Positions 17,146 to 26,075 of a stretch of 64,000 bases of DNA are shown here, piece by piece. Position numbers and translations under genes: made by a program. The stretch covers positions 92,933-156,932 of the forward strand of contig NW_026529251.1 of the NCBI RefSeq assembly GCF_026262505.1, read 5' to 3'. The notes under the pieces are model-generated. The model worked only from the letters and a program-made list of their open reading frames with translations, was not told where the DNA came from and ran no database searches. Numbering within the stretch: the first letter of the stretch is position 1; each line of letters begins with the position of its first letter. The DNA is from Trichomonas vaginalis G3. Lineage: Eukaryota > Parabasalia > Trichomonadida > Trichomonadidae.

Positions 17146-17187
17146 AGAGGTGAGATTTCACCTCTTTTCTCACCTGTTTTCTCACCC
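17140..17187. repeat. 48-bp iteron box, B copy 1
   Basis: 8-8-8-12-12 arrangement of AGGTGA half-sites in palindromic orientation, preceded by AAAAATAATGTTT and followed by CTCTTGAATTT. Confidence 0.85.
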
Positions 17188-17249
17188 TCTTGAATTTGTC
17201 ATGAATTTCCTTAAGATAGAAAAAATAAAGTTAGTTTTATACAAAATTC

Positions 17250-17411
17250 ATGCGGGAAATTCTTGAGTTTTGGTTGAAAGAATACGGTGGAGCCAAAAGT
17301 GGCTCGACCTCAAAACAAGCATTTTATGAGCTTACAAAGGGTGTTATGAATGAATTCAGCAACATACATCCTGACCTCGTTCATTTTGTCATAAATTTAC
17401 ACCAAAAATAA
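17250..17411 (+). CDS. 53-residue small ORF between iteron boxes
   Basis: MREILEFWLKEYGG...VINLHQK. The ORF lies exactly between iteron boxes 1 and 2, and codon composition looks coding. It contains a short GC-rich inverted repeat (GAGCCA/TGGCTC). No family is recognised; it may be a remnant of a KilA-N-type gene. Confidence 0.35.
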   Translation: MREILEFWLKEYGGAKSGSTSKQAFYELTKGVMNEFSNIHPDLVHFVINLHQK

Positions 17412-17781
17412 TGTTTAGGTGAAGAGGTGAGATTTCACCTCTTTTTTCACCTGTTTTTTCACCCTCTTGAATTTTCATGATTTCATCGTAAATATTTTGT
17501 CGAAACTTCTTCATCGTAAATGTTTTGTCATGATTTCATCGTTTATGTTTTGTCATGATTTCATCGTAAATGATTTGTCATGATTTCATCGTAAATATTT
17601 TGTCAAACATGAACGTAAATGTTTTGTCGAAACTTCATCGTAAATGTTTTGTCATGACTTCTTCGTAAATGTTTTCTAACCTCATTTCTACCCTCTTGAA
17701 TTTTCATGAATTTTCCCGAAATAAAAAAATAAAGTTATTTTTATTTTTATTTATTTTTTTATTTTGTATGTAAGAACAGAT
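17412..17781. repeat. iteron box 2, ~27-bp minisatellite and KilA-N promoter
   Basis: An iteron box occupies 17417-17464. From 17476 to about 17690 the words TCATGATTTCATCG and TAAATGTTTTG alternate about eight times (period ~27). A promoter-like stretch ending TTTTATTTTGTATGTAAGAA follows just before the KilA-N gene. No protein is encoded. Confidence 0.7.
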
Positions 17782-18444
17782 ATGTCAGTCGAAGCAAAAA
17801 CGTTCACGAACAAATATAATGGCGAAACATTCACAAAAGGCACTTATAACGGTATTGAAGTCTTACGTAGAGACAAGGATGGTTACATTAATGCAACAAA
17901 TATGTGTCAGCAGTTTAGGAAAGACTTTAGAAAGTTGTTGGAAAATAAGTCCTGGGAAGAGTATTATAAGGCATTTTGTGAAGAATATAGCAACCGCCGG
18001 AATTCCGGCGGTTGGTTTTTATACAAAATTCATGCAGGAATTCCTGATGAAATCAGACAGGTTAGAGGAACGTATGTAGACCCAAGACTTATAAACTATA
18101 TAGCAATGTGGGCTTCTCCAAAATATTGCATAGCAGTTGGAAAAATTATGGACTCCATAGACAAGAAAGTTCATGAGAAGTTAGATGAAGAAGAACTCGA
18201 AGATACAGTAGAGAATGCTAAACCTTTGTTCGAAGAAGAAGTTGGAAAAATGCATGAAAAACAATTAGAACATGAACGTGAGATATGTTATGGTTATAGA
18301 GACTCTCCATACGAACTAGACCAATGGGAACAAGAAGATTTAAAGAGAGAATTTAGAGAATATGAACTCGCTAAAATTTCATTAGAAGCTGCAGAAAAGA
18401 AGTTAAAAGTTTGGGGTCGTTTTGTACAAAAATATTGTGAGTAA
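17782..18444 (+). CDS. KilA-N domain protein
   Basis: The ~220-residue protein has the KilA-N signature: GYINATNMCQQF near residue 40 and, after an inserted loop, YVDPRLINYIAMWASPKY near 105, followed by a long acidic coiled-coil. KilA-N proteins are DNA-binding regulators or accessory factors of large DNA viruses and phages. ATG 17782 is preferred because GTAAGAACAGATATG is repeated before sister genes at 20016 and 20718. A perfect 24-bp GC-rich palindrome lies inside the coding sequence at 17991-18014, in the loop between the two KilA-N halves. Confidence 0.8.
   Translation: MSVEAKTFTNKYNGETFTKGTYNGIEVLRRDKDGYINATNMCQQFRKDFRKLLENKSWEEYYKAFCEEYSNRRNSGGWFLYKIHAGIPDEIRQVRGTYVDPRLINYIAMWASPKYCIAVGKIMDSIDKKVHEKLDEEELEDTVENAKPLFEEEVGKMHEKQLEHEREICYGYRDSPYELDQWEQEDLKREFREYELAKISLEAAEKKLKVWGRFVQKYCE
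17991..18014. repeat. perfect 24-bp palindrome inside the KilA-N gene
   Basis: CAACCGCCGG, AATT and its complement CCGGCGGTTG. GC content is far above the surrounding DNA and the frame stays open, adding residues NRRNSGG. Confidence 0.95.
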
Positions 18445-18486
18445 ATGAACCATTTATTTTTATTGAATTCAGCAAAAATAATGTTT

Positions 18487-18534
18487 AGGTGAAGAGGTGA
18501 GATTTCACCTCTTTTTTCACCTGTTTTTTCACCT
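18487..18534. repeat. 48-bp iteron box, B copy 3
   Basis: AGGTGA half-sites at period 8, then TCACCT at period 12, 48 bp. The upstream flank beginning GAATTCAGCAA is the same as before the Maverick C box at 45329. Confidence 0.9.
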
Positions 18535-18611
18535 CATGAATTTTCCCGAAATAAAAAATAAAGTTAGTTTTATTTTTTATTTTATTTATTTTTTTATTTT
18601 GTATAAAAGAC

Positions 18612-19553
18612 ATGATTTCAACAATCGGCACAACAACAGTTCAAACAACTACAGCACCAAACTCGTTAGTCATGAATCCAACATCTATGTTGGTAGAGAT
18701 GAAAAACTTCATTCCTTCTTCATATACTTTCGAAACAAAAATCCAGAAGATAAAGCAGGAATTGTTAACAAGTAATTTAGACTGTACCGCACAGGATGAA
18801 ACAAATGAACAGTATCTTTATGAAATGCAGGACATTATTGACCATTTACCCAAATTGCCTGAAATCCAACAACAAAAACTAACTATTCCTGAATTCGACG
18901 AAATAGAAGTGAAACCAACTGACTCAGTAGAAATAAAGAAGTTCATACGTAGGGTAAACTATGAATTCCTTGGTTTTCATTGCAACCATAAGGTTATGGA
19001 CAAAGATTGCGATATGGTATATAAGAATGTTTCTGACATATATAAATCTGAAGAATTTAAGACCTACGACAACTTTGTTTCATTAGTTGCAAAATGTGTT
19101 TGGGAAATAAGAGATAAAGATAGTAGGGGTAAGGTATGGAACGAACAGATAAGACCCGCTATGTTTGAGATGAAGAGAGCAATTGACGCCTTAGTTGTTC
19201 TAGCAGGTAAGGTTTCAGAATATAACGCAAAAATGAACCCGCAATGTTCTAAATGTAAAGCAGCAATGAGGAGATATAACTACTCCGTCAAAGAGATAGA
19301 AAGAATGCGAAACGACTATGCAGACTTAAAGAAAGAAGCAGAAAAGCCAGCAGAAGATAAAATGGATATGTTAGAATTTCTGAACAAAAACTATCCAACT
19401 GCTGACGATTTCCTTCTATCTGACGTCAAGAAGAAGTATAAAGAAACTTTCGGTATCGTTAAAACATTCGATGTACTGACAGAAGAAATAGAAGCTACGA
19501 AACTGTTTAAGATTTCAAATATACATCATACAATTCATGTAAAACGCTTATAA
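18612..19553 (+). CDS. 313-residue coiled-coil protein flanked by iteron boxes
   Basis: Unrecognised. Ser/Thr-rich N-terminus, then a largely helical protein with a Cys pair pattern (CSKCKAAMRRY near residue 213) and a coiled coil (SVKEIERMRNDYADLKKEAE). The counterpart in Maverick C is 45383-46322. In both elements the gene is flanked by 48-bp iteron boxes on both sides, and both gene and box occur in the variable middle. It is a candidate for the protein that reads the boxes, by position only. The start follows TTTTGTATAAAAGAC. Confidence 0.65.
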   Translation: MISTIGTTTVQTTTAPNSLVMNPTSMLVEMKNFIPSSYTFETKIQKIKQELLTSNLDCTAQDETNEQYLYEMQDIIDHLPKLPEIQQQKLTIPEFDEIEVKPTDSVEIKKFIRRVNYEFLGFHCNHKVMDKDCDMVYKNVSDIYKSEEFKTYDNFVSLVAKCVWEIRDKDSRGKVWNEQIRPAMFEMKRAIDALVVLAGKVSEYNAKMNPQCSKCKAAMRRYNYSVKEIERMRNDYADLKKEAEKPAEDKMDMLEFLNKNYPTADDFLLSDVKKKYKETFGIVKTFDVLTEEIEATKLFKISNIHHTIHVKRL

Positions 19554-20015
19554 AATAACAGGTGAGAAAAGAGGTGAAAAAAGAGGTGAAATCTCACCTC
19601 TTCACCTAAAATATATTTTTATTGAATTCAGCAACAAAATTCTGAGTAAAATAATTTTTAGGGCTTGTGTCAAACCGTTGAGTTTTCACAAAATTTAAAA
19701 AATAACGTTTACCATGTGAAACGTTTATAAAATAACTGGGGTGAAAAATTAGGTGAAAAAAGAGGTGAAATCTCACCTCTTCACCTAAAATATATTTTTG
19801 TCTGATTTACGCTCATTACGAAGAAGTTTTGACAAAACATTTACGATGAAATCATGAAAATTCATGAGGTGAAAAAAGAGGTGAAATCTCACCTCTTCAC
19901 CTAAACATTATTTTTATTGAATTCAGCAACAAAAATCATGAATTTCCTTAAGATAGAAAAAATAAAGTTAGTTTTTTATAAAATATTTTTTTTTATTTTG
20001 TATGTAAGAACAAAA
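19554..20015. repeat. intergenic region with three iteron boxes
   Basis: Boxes at 19560-19607 and 19739-19786 (both 12-12-8-8-8) and a shortened one at 19867-19902. Box orientation is opposite to copies 1-3. Between them is a piece resembling the ~27-bp minisatellite (TTTACGATGAAATCATGAAA). It ends with the repeated promoter TTTATTTTGTATGTAAGAAC. No ORF is supported. Confidence 0.8.
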
Positions 20016-20627
20016 ATGACAAACATTGAGTTTGAAACAGTTAGAAAGATAGACAATGACACCAAATTGGTTAGAATAGGTGATTTAAACGTAAGATACT
20101 CAAAGAAATACAACAAATATTCTTTGTCAGACATTTTATCTCCATCTGGAAAGAAAACAAAGGACTGGGTTAGAATTGCTTCTACTCAGAAAATTTTGAC
20201 AAGAAATCCTGAGCTTATGATATCGGTAAGATTCTATGGAACTGCAGCATATCTCATCGACAAAAGTCTTATACCAATAGTTTTGTTATGGTTAGACCCA
20301 GTTGTTGGATATAACTTCATAACATATGGTTCGTTCGACTCAGAACGTTGCAGTGAAGGCTTACTTTACATCGTTCAGAAACCGAAGGACTTCAACACAA
20401 AAAGATATAAGATAGGAAGGACATATAATATAACTCTAAGATATGACAGTACAGTCAATAGAGTCAGGGTTGTGTTTGTTAATGATATGAGAGCTGCAGA
20501 AACAGAACTACTTGAAAAGTTTGAGAAAATGTATGGTGCTCCCATAAAAGGTAAGGAAACGTTTGAAGTAGATGAGATAGATAAAGCTATAAAATTATTT
20601 GACGAAGTTACTGAAAAATACATGTAA
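20016..20627 (+). CDS. KilA-N/GIY-YIG (MUG113/T5orf172-like) protein
   Basis: The first ~115 residues look KilA-N-like (VRYSKKYNKYSLSDIL, then a helical segment), and the second part has LLYIVQKPKDF, KRYKIGRT, RAAETELLEKF and a hydrophobic core typical of the T5orf172/MUG113 branch of the GIY-YIG nuclease superfamily. KilA-N plus T5orf172 combinations are known in large DNA viruses. The start is chosen at 20016 from the shared leader. It is single-strand neighbour to two other KilA-N-type genes. Confidence 0.7.
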   Translation: MTNIEFETVRKIDNDTKLVRIGDLNVRYSKKYNKYSLSDILSPSGKKTKDWVRIASTQKILTRNPELMISVRFYGTAAYLIDKSLIPIVLLWLDPVVGYNFITYGSFDSERCSEGLLYIVQKPKDFNTKRYKIGRTYNITLRYDSTVNRVRVVFVNDMRAAETELLEKFEKMYGAPIKGKETFEVDEIDKAIKLFDEVTEKYM

Positions 20628-20717
20628 AGCGTTTATTTTTGGTCTTTTGTGAAAGATAGAAAAAATAAAGTTAGTTTTATTTTTTTTATTTTTTTTATTT
20701 TGTATGTAAAGACAGAT

Positions 20718-21611
20718 ATGTCAACAACAGAGAACACAACAACAGTTATAGTCCATGAAGCTATAAATGAAGAATATGAGTGGGTTCAGTTTAACAAACA
20801 ACTCCGTCTCATTCGTTCAGTCAAAGACGATATGTACCAAATGCAAAGTATTTTGACAGCATGTTTTGCTCCAGATACTAAGAAACCACAAGACTGGTTT
20901 AGGAACCAAAGCACACAAGAACTATTAAATGAAGCTGAAAATTCGACTACGGATTTTTTCGTAGTCGCAAAAACTCGAGTAGGGAAAAAAACGCAGTCGC
21001 CTAAAACTCATGAAAACAGTGAAGAACAGCGAGTAGGGAAAAAACCCTGGTCGCCAAAACTCTATGAAAATCGTGAAAAATTGCCAAACGGTTTGAGAGG
21101 ATATTATGTACATAGACTTCTTGTAAATGCTGTTGCAATGTGGGCTTCGCCTCGTTATGCTTGGTATATTTACAGACTTCTTGACGAAATTCATAGACAA
21201 GAACGTGAAGAGCTAGAGAACAAGCTTGAAGCAAAAGACAAAAGCATTCAGAAAAGAATACCACGTTCGGTACCAAAAGGAAAGGAAAAGAACTATAAGT
21301 ATATGATTTATACTGAAGAGATGGAAAATGAAGAAGATAAAGATATGGTTATGTTGCATTTAGTCAGAAGAAACAACAAAAGCTTTTACGACCTTGCTAA
21401 GATTTACAAATCTGACAGAAATTGGTTCTATCGCGAAAACTTACCGATTTCAATGACACCGAATGAAGATGTGAAACAAATAGTTCAAGATACGTTACCT
21501 CAAACACACTATGATATTAAAGGTTGTACAATTCTTACCTTCAAAGAAGATTTGCCATTGTTAAAGGAAAAAATAACAGAGTATTTTGACAACTTCAAAC
21601 AAGTAGGGTAG
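20718..21611 (+). CDS. KilA-N-like protein with inserted repeats
   Basis: About 297 residues. A KilA-N-like first half ends in YYVHRLLVNAVAMWASPRY, closely matching the 17782 protein; the second half (NKSFYDLAKIYKSDRNW...FKEDLPLLKEKI) resembles C-terminal domains found after viral KilA-N modules. Between them is an inserted stretch with a twofold RVGKK...SPK...EN repeat and an inverted DNA repeat (GACTACG/CGTAGTC at about 20943-20966), in the same place where the sister gene carries its GC palindrome. Translation start from the shared leader GTAAAGACAGATATG. Confidence 0.65.
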   Translation: MSTTENTTTVIVHEAINEEYEWVQFNKQLRLIRSVKDDMYQMQSILTACFAPDTKKPQDWFRNQSTQELLNEAENSTTDFFVVAKTRVGKKTQSPKTHENSEEQRVGKKPWSPKLYENREKLPNGLRGYYVHRLLVNAVAMWASPRYAWYIYRLLDEIHRQEREELENKLEAKDKSIQKRIPRSVPKGKEKNYKYMIYTEEMENEEDKDMVMLHLVRRNNKSFYDLAKIYKSDRNWFYRENLPISMTPNEDVKQIVQDTLPQTHYDIKGCTILTFKEDLPLLKEKITEYFDNFKQVG

Positions 21612-21631
21612 ATGCACTCTTTATTTTTACG

Positions 21632-21694
21632 CTTGACTTCAGATGGCTCAAGTAGCTCAATTAGGTAAATTGCCTCGTCAAATCCTTCTGGCAT
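21632..21694 (-). pseudogene. remnant of a third EPLDEAIYLIEI-family gene
   Basis: Only the first ~20 codons match (MPEGFDEAIYLIEL against the 121-residue proteins). The remnant again faces away from a minisatellite. Confidence 0.5.
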
Positions 21695-22066
21695 TCCGAG
21701 TCCTTCCTTCCAACAGGAAAAAAATTTCCTTCCAACAGGAAAAAATTTTCCCGACAACAGGAAGAACTCTTCCTTCCAACAGGAAAAATTTTTCCCGACA
21801 ACTGGAAAAAATTTTCCATCCGACAGGAAAAATTTTTCCATCAGACAGGAAAAAATTTTCCAGTTGTCCGTCCGTAAACCATTCAAATTTTCGAAAATTG
21901 AGAACTTTTTGGTCGAACTTCAGAAAAAAATTTTCCATCCGACAGGAAAAATTTTTCCATCCGACAGAAAAAAATTTTCCATCCGACAGGAAAAATTTTT
22001 CCATCCGACAGGAAGAACTCTTCCATCCGACAGGAAAAGTTCTTCCTTCCGACAGGACACAAACAG
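21695..22066. repeat. ~22-bp minisatellite at a divergent promoter (array 2)
   Basis: Repeated TTCCATCCGACAGGAAAAAT and TTCCAACAGG variants, about fifteen units, interrupted once near 21880-21922 by an AT-rich core with GAAAATTGAGAACTTTTT. The array lies between the EPLDEAIYLIEI remnant (minus) and a MTDVPL start (plus). Confidence 0.85.
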
Positions 22067-22177
22067 ATGACTGACGTTCCTCTTCCTGAATGCCTTCCAA
22101 AGCCAGAAGAACCGACAGCCCCAGCACCACAACAGACTTACTTACTAAGACTAAACATTTATATTTTTCAAGCTTGA
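22067..22177 (+). pseudogene. remnant of a third MSDVPP-family gene
   Basis: 36 codons starting MTDVPLPECLPKPEEPTAPAP, matching the start of the 47331-47909 protein. It runs into the 3' end of the ATPase gene. Confidence 0.5.
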
Positions 22178-23043
22178 CTTTTTACAATTTGAACTTTGTT
22201 TGCGTAGATATGAATTCTGAAAGAAGTATGAGGGTCTTGTATGACTTTGTACTTCTCCCAGAGTTCATATCTGTCAAACTTACCTGCCATGGACTCTTTC
22301 ATAAGTTCCATGAAATCGTCTTCGGACAATCCGGGGAAAAGTATAATGTCAGTAAGTATTCTTTTAACATCCTTACTTAAACTCTTGGCTGTCTGTACAC
22401 ATATTACGACTGAGATGTTAAAGTGTCTGAGCTTCTTAAGAATTCGACACATATCTTGTTCTCTGTTCTTTAACAAAGGATGAGAGGCGAAATCATCTAA
22501 GATAAGAAGACATCTATGAGGGTAAGTCTTCCAATCGTAAGATTGCAATTTCTTCGAAATGTATTCTATCTCTTTCTGTTTGTTTCTGAAGTGTTTCTTC
22601 TCTAATATTCTCTGCATTTCCTCATTTGGGTCTTTAAACTTAGAATTTATATACTCATTTATAGCATTATACTTCAAAACTCTTCTTTGGTACTTCTTTA
22701 TCCAATCTAACAACTCAGTATCCTTTATACATACTAACTTAGACTTCTTTATAATATTTTTGAACGAATTGACGGTTTGGTCAAATTGACCAGAAGTACT
22801 ACAAATGACTACTAACTCATAGAATGGGTTCTTCTCATCTAGTTCTTGTTGTTGTGCAGCCATTTTAAGATAAGTGAAAGTCTTACCCGACCCAGGTGGT
22901 GCGATTAGACCTGTTATACCATTCTGAGCAAATAAGAACTTGTCATGTATAGGCTTTATCTGAGCATTTTCTAACTTCCTCTTGTTCTTCTTCAAAACAT
23001 TCTCAAATTTCTTGTCAATGTCAGCAAACTTTTTTTCTAACAT
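22168..23043 (-). CDS. packaging ATPase (A32-like)
   Basis: About 292 residues from the ATG at 23043, preferred because a longer frame would overlap the divergent neighbour. Walker A is APPGSGKT near residue 48, Walker B is LLILDDFA near residue 180, followed by a sensor-like VVICVQT segment near 210. This is the Polinton/NCLDV genome-packaging motor that powers DNA translocation into a preformed capsid. The copy in B looks whole; the counterpart in C (44335-45202) is broken. Confidence 0.85.
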   Translation of the reverse strand: MLEKKFADIDKKFENVLKKNKRKLENAQIKPIHDKFLFAQNGITGLIAPPGSGKTFTYLKMAAQQQELDEKNPFYELVVICSTSGQFDQTVNSFKNIIKKSKLVCIKDTELLDWIKKYQRRVLKYNAINEYINSKFKDPNEEMQRILEKKHFRNKQKEIEYISKKLQSYDWKTYPHRCLLILDDFASHPLLKNREQDMCRILKKLRHFNISVVICVQTAKSLSKDVKRILTDIILFPGLSEDDFMELMKESMAGKFDRYELWEKYKVIQDPHTSFRIHIYANKVQIVKSQA

Positions 23044-23079
23044 ATTTTTAGAAAAATTAAAATTTTTATCTTTTAGAAA

Positions 23080-23541
23080 ATGTCTAGTGATTTCGCTATC
23101 TATATTCGAGACAAGCTTTTTGACTCTAAAACATCTGTCGACCATAAAATCTTACATAGTGTAAACAAGAAAGGTGAATTTGTTCTAAAGTTCTGTTTCT
23201 GGGAATATGACAAGAACCATAAAACATTAAGCAGAGCAGTCTTTAAGTTTGTCAATGACAGACTTGTTGACAGAGATGACGCCTCTTGGAGAGATGAAGT
23301 CCAACAAAACTTCTTAGAATGCAAAGAAGACACATGCGCTGTTCTTGAAGATGAAATAGAAAACAGAATAGATGAGCTATTAAAGGACAAAGAACTTTTA
23401 CATAAATATAGTTGCGCCAAATTTGACATAACTCCACCAGAGAAGAAGAAGAGAGAAAAGAAAGAAAAGAAAGAGAAAAAAGTAGAAGAAGAGAAGAAAG
23501 AACCAGAGCCAGTTCCAGAGAAGGTGAGATATGACATGTAA
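23080..23541 (+). CDS. 153-residue protein with Lys/Glu tail
   Basis: Unrecognised. A compact first part (~120 residues) with aromatic and acidic residues is followed by a highly charged KKKREKKEKKEKK stretch and a short acidic/Pro tail. Divergent from the ATPase, sharing a ~36-bp promoter. It might be a DNA-associated or core protein; composition only. Confidence 0.6.
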   Translation: MSSDFAIYIRDKLFDSKTSVDHKILHSVNKKGEFVLKFCFWEYDKNHKTLSRAVFKFVNDRLVDRDDASWRDEVQQNFLECKEDTCAVLEDEIENRIDELLKDKELLHKYSCAKFDITPPEKKKREKKEKKEKKVEEEKKEPEPVPEKVRYDM

Positions 23542-23557
23542 AAATAAAATTTTATTT

Positions 23558-23977
23558 TTAGAACATTTCTGGGTCAATGTCAATGTTCTCTTCCTCTTTA
23601 GGAGCAAACACTGGCTTAGACTCTAAAATCTTTTTACCCAATTTACCTTGAACTTCTACAACTTTAGACTCATAATATTCATAGTCGTCTGCTTTCTTTG
23701 GTTCATAAGGTATAACAAGTTTGTATGCTTTGCCTTCTTTAAGGTTTGAGAACCTTCTGTCAAAACTTTCTTTGACTGTTAACAAACCTTCTATGTCTAA
23801 GTCTTCAAATTTCGCACCATTTTTAGTCACAATAGCAAACTTAACTGGTGCAATGTTCCAAATTTTGTCAAATGTAGACTTTTCAAAATTGTAGAAGTAA
23901 ACATTCAAATATGCGAATGGAGCTAACTTATCTTTGACTTCTGTCATGTACTTATTTACTGAGATGAATTTCGTCAT
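23558..23977 (-). CDS. 139-residue Maverick protein, unrecognised
   Basis: Mixed alpha/beta composition with FEDLDIEGLL and KAYKLVIPYEPKKAD. It is adjacent to the helicase gene and has the same leader (AAAAAATATTTTTTTATCCG) as its Maverick C counterpart. A single-stranded DNA-binding role would suit the place in the replication block but is speculation. Confidence 0.55.
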   Translation of the reverse strand: MTKFISVNKYMTEVKDKLAPFAYLNVYFYNFEKSTFDKIWNIAPVKFAIVTKNGAKFEDLDIEGLLTVKESFDRRFSNLKEGKAYKLVIPYEPKKADDYEYYESKVVEVQGKLGKKILESKPVFAPKEEENIDIDPEMF

Positions 23978-24011
23978 CTTTTCTATCGGATAAAAAAATA
24001 TTTTTTAAAAT

Positions 24012-25246
24012 TTACTCAGAAAAAATTTTCTTTGTATATACACCATTCTGAACATCTAAAAGACTTTTGACATTTGCCAAGAATGTACGTTTAGAAGCTG
24101 CCATATAACCATATTCTTGACAATATTGTTTATACGAATCGTACAATGACCTTTCATCTAATGACACAAAGTCAGTTTCATCTATGAACAGTTCATATAC
24201 ACTCTTGTTTGCTTCTAACAATGTTTGTCTCTCTTCGGTATGTGGAATTTGTCTTGGATTGAACTTAGAAATATCTAATGTCATAAAGTATGAGAACAAG
24301 TGGTTGTAAAAGTCAGATGTCAAAGTTTCTGCTAAGTCGTCAAAATATTCTGTATCTTGCATATGAGCTTCTGACGTTCTGACAACTACATATCTTCTGT
24401 CAGAACTTTCTAACTTCATCGGAACAAACATTGTTTGAAACCATAATGAAGTTTGCAACATTTTCACAAACTCTTTGGTCTTTATACTTTCTTTCAACAA
24501 CTCCAACTTTGTCTGTTATAAGACTCTTCAAAGCATCTGAGTTCAAAACTTTTGTTGTATCTATACTTTGAAGTTCATTGCAAACTATAAGTTTCATATT
24601 CTCTATTGAGGAGTTAAATTTACCGCAGATGTTTTCTAAGTTTGTCATATTAGGGTTCGAATAACCTTCTAACAGTTTGCATAAGATATCTGTAAAGAAA
24701 GTATTCTTACCTGTTCCTTGTTTTCCAATTATAATGAGAGCAGTTTCATTTTTAGCACTTGGATGTTGTAAGATATTTGCAAACCAACATAAGATATACT
24801 CATAAACCTTTTCGTTTCCATTGCATATAATTTCTTTGACATGGTCTAACCAAGCTTCTATAATATTTTTTTCCATTCTACTTGTTCGTATTTATATCCA
24901 GTGAAGATAGAATAGAAGTTTGGAGAAGGTGTATAGAACTTTATACCTCGAACTGAAAAATCTTCAAGTTTTGACAATAAGATATCCCAAGCATCTAACA
25001 TCTTCATTCCAACTTGTACGACTTTTATTTTCTTAAGTTTCTGTCTACATTCTTGTTCAGACACTATTGTTGCTCTTGGTTTGTTAAAGACAACATCCAT
25101 TCTTTCATGACATAACATTCTGGGGCAGAGTCAACATAAATGACTAAACGTTTCAAATTCTCGACTGCTTTGTTATAGTCTCTAAATGGACACATATTTC
25201 TGAATGCTTGGAAGTCATAAAAATCTGAAACATCTATTCTGTACAT
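24012..25246 (-). pseudogene. SF3-type helicase (D5-like), broken
   Basis: Around 400 codons in total. The ATPase core has IIGKQGTGKNTFFTDIL (Walker A), a Walker B-like LIVCNELQS, and VANFIMVSNN with downstream RR, typical of superfamily 3 helicases of viruses. N-terminal part YNKAVENLKRLVIYVD and C-terminal EYGYMAASKRTF winged-helix-like part are visible. It would unwind element DNA during protein-primed replication. The copy is broken, with about three interruptions. Confidence 0.75.
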
Positions 25247-25275
25247 TTTTATAAAAATAAAAAAATATTATTTTT

Positions 25276-26070
25276 TTATTCTTGACTTTGTTGTTCCATT
25301 TGTTGCATTTGTTGTTCTTGAGCTATTTGTTGTTGAAGTTGTTCTTGTAATACAATACTTTCACCAGTTGCATCTTCCAATTCGAAACTTTCTGCCGTCA
25401 TTGACAAATACATAGGACATAAAAGTTTTACAGGAACAAAGTTTGCGTCAACTAATGTCAACGTTATCTTGCCAAAGTGTTTGAGTTCACTAAGGTTGAA
25501 AATTCTGCATTCGAATGAACAATAGGCAAACCAGCAGAGAAAGTATTGTTTATACGCATAAGTATCTTTTGGTCATAATAGTTTCTGTCGACATTCGAAT
25601 AACACTTTGAACCTAAGTTTGAAACAATATATAAGATTGGTGTGCTTAATGTCAATGGAATAGACATTCCTTGTATGACACCTTTTCCTGTTATAGGAAA
25701 CTGTTGGTAGTAAAAACCAGATATAAGTTTTGTATTATAGCTCATATCGTTTTATAGTAAACTCAGTCGACATCCAAACATAATGAAACCTGCTCTAGTT
25801 GCAGCACATGTTACACCCGTCCTTAAAGTATTAAATAAGTCAACAAAACCTGTTGGTGGTATATCTGAGTAAGTATCTTCAAAGGAGTATTTTTTACCAT
25901 TCACAACAATAAAGTCTTCTGGTGTCAAAAGAGCAAAACAGGCTTTAGTCGTCATTGTGTTTAAGGTTAGTTTACAATATCGTCCTTGAGGACTTTGTAA
26001 GTTTGTTGTTATAGAATTATATGATCAGGGTTTTTAGTCGTAATAGTATAACCATTATGTCTTCTGCCAT
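25276..26070 (-). pseudogene. penton/minor capsid-like protein, broken
   Basis: Counterpart of 41335-42125. Beta-rich composition with CFALLTPEDFIVVNG, TRAGFIMFG and YYQQFPITGKGVIQGMSIPL, ending in a Gln-rich tail (QEQLQQQIAQEQQ). Size (~260 residues) and position beside the putative major capsid gene match the single jelly-roll penton protein of Polintons. Broken, about three interruptions. Confidence 0.5.
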
Positions 26071-26075
26071 TTAAC

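Noticed and set aside
21643-22132. Several long frames on both strands (FFLSDGK, NRKKISF repeats)
   Set aside because: They are artefacts of the ~22-bp minisatellite; both strands and several frames are open.
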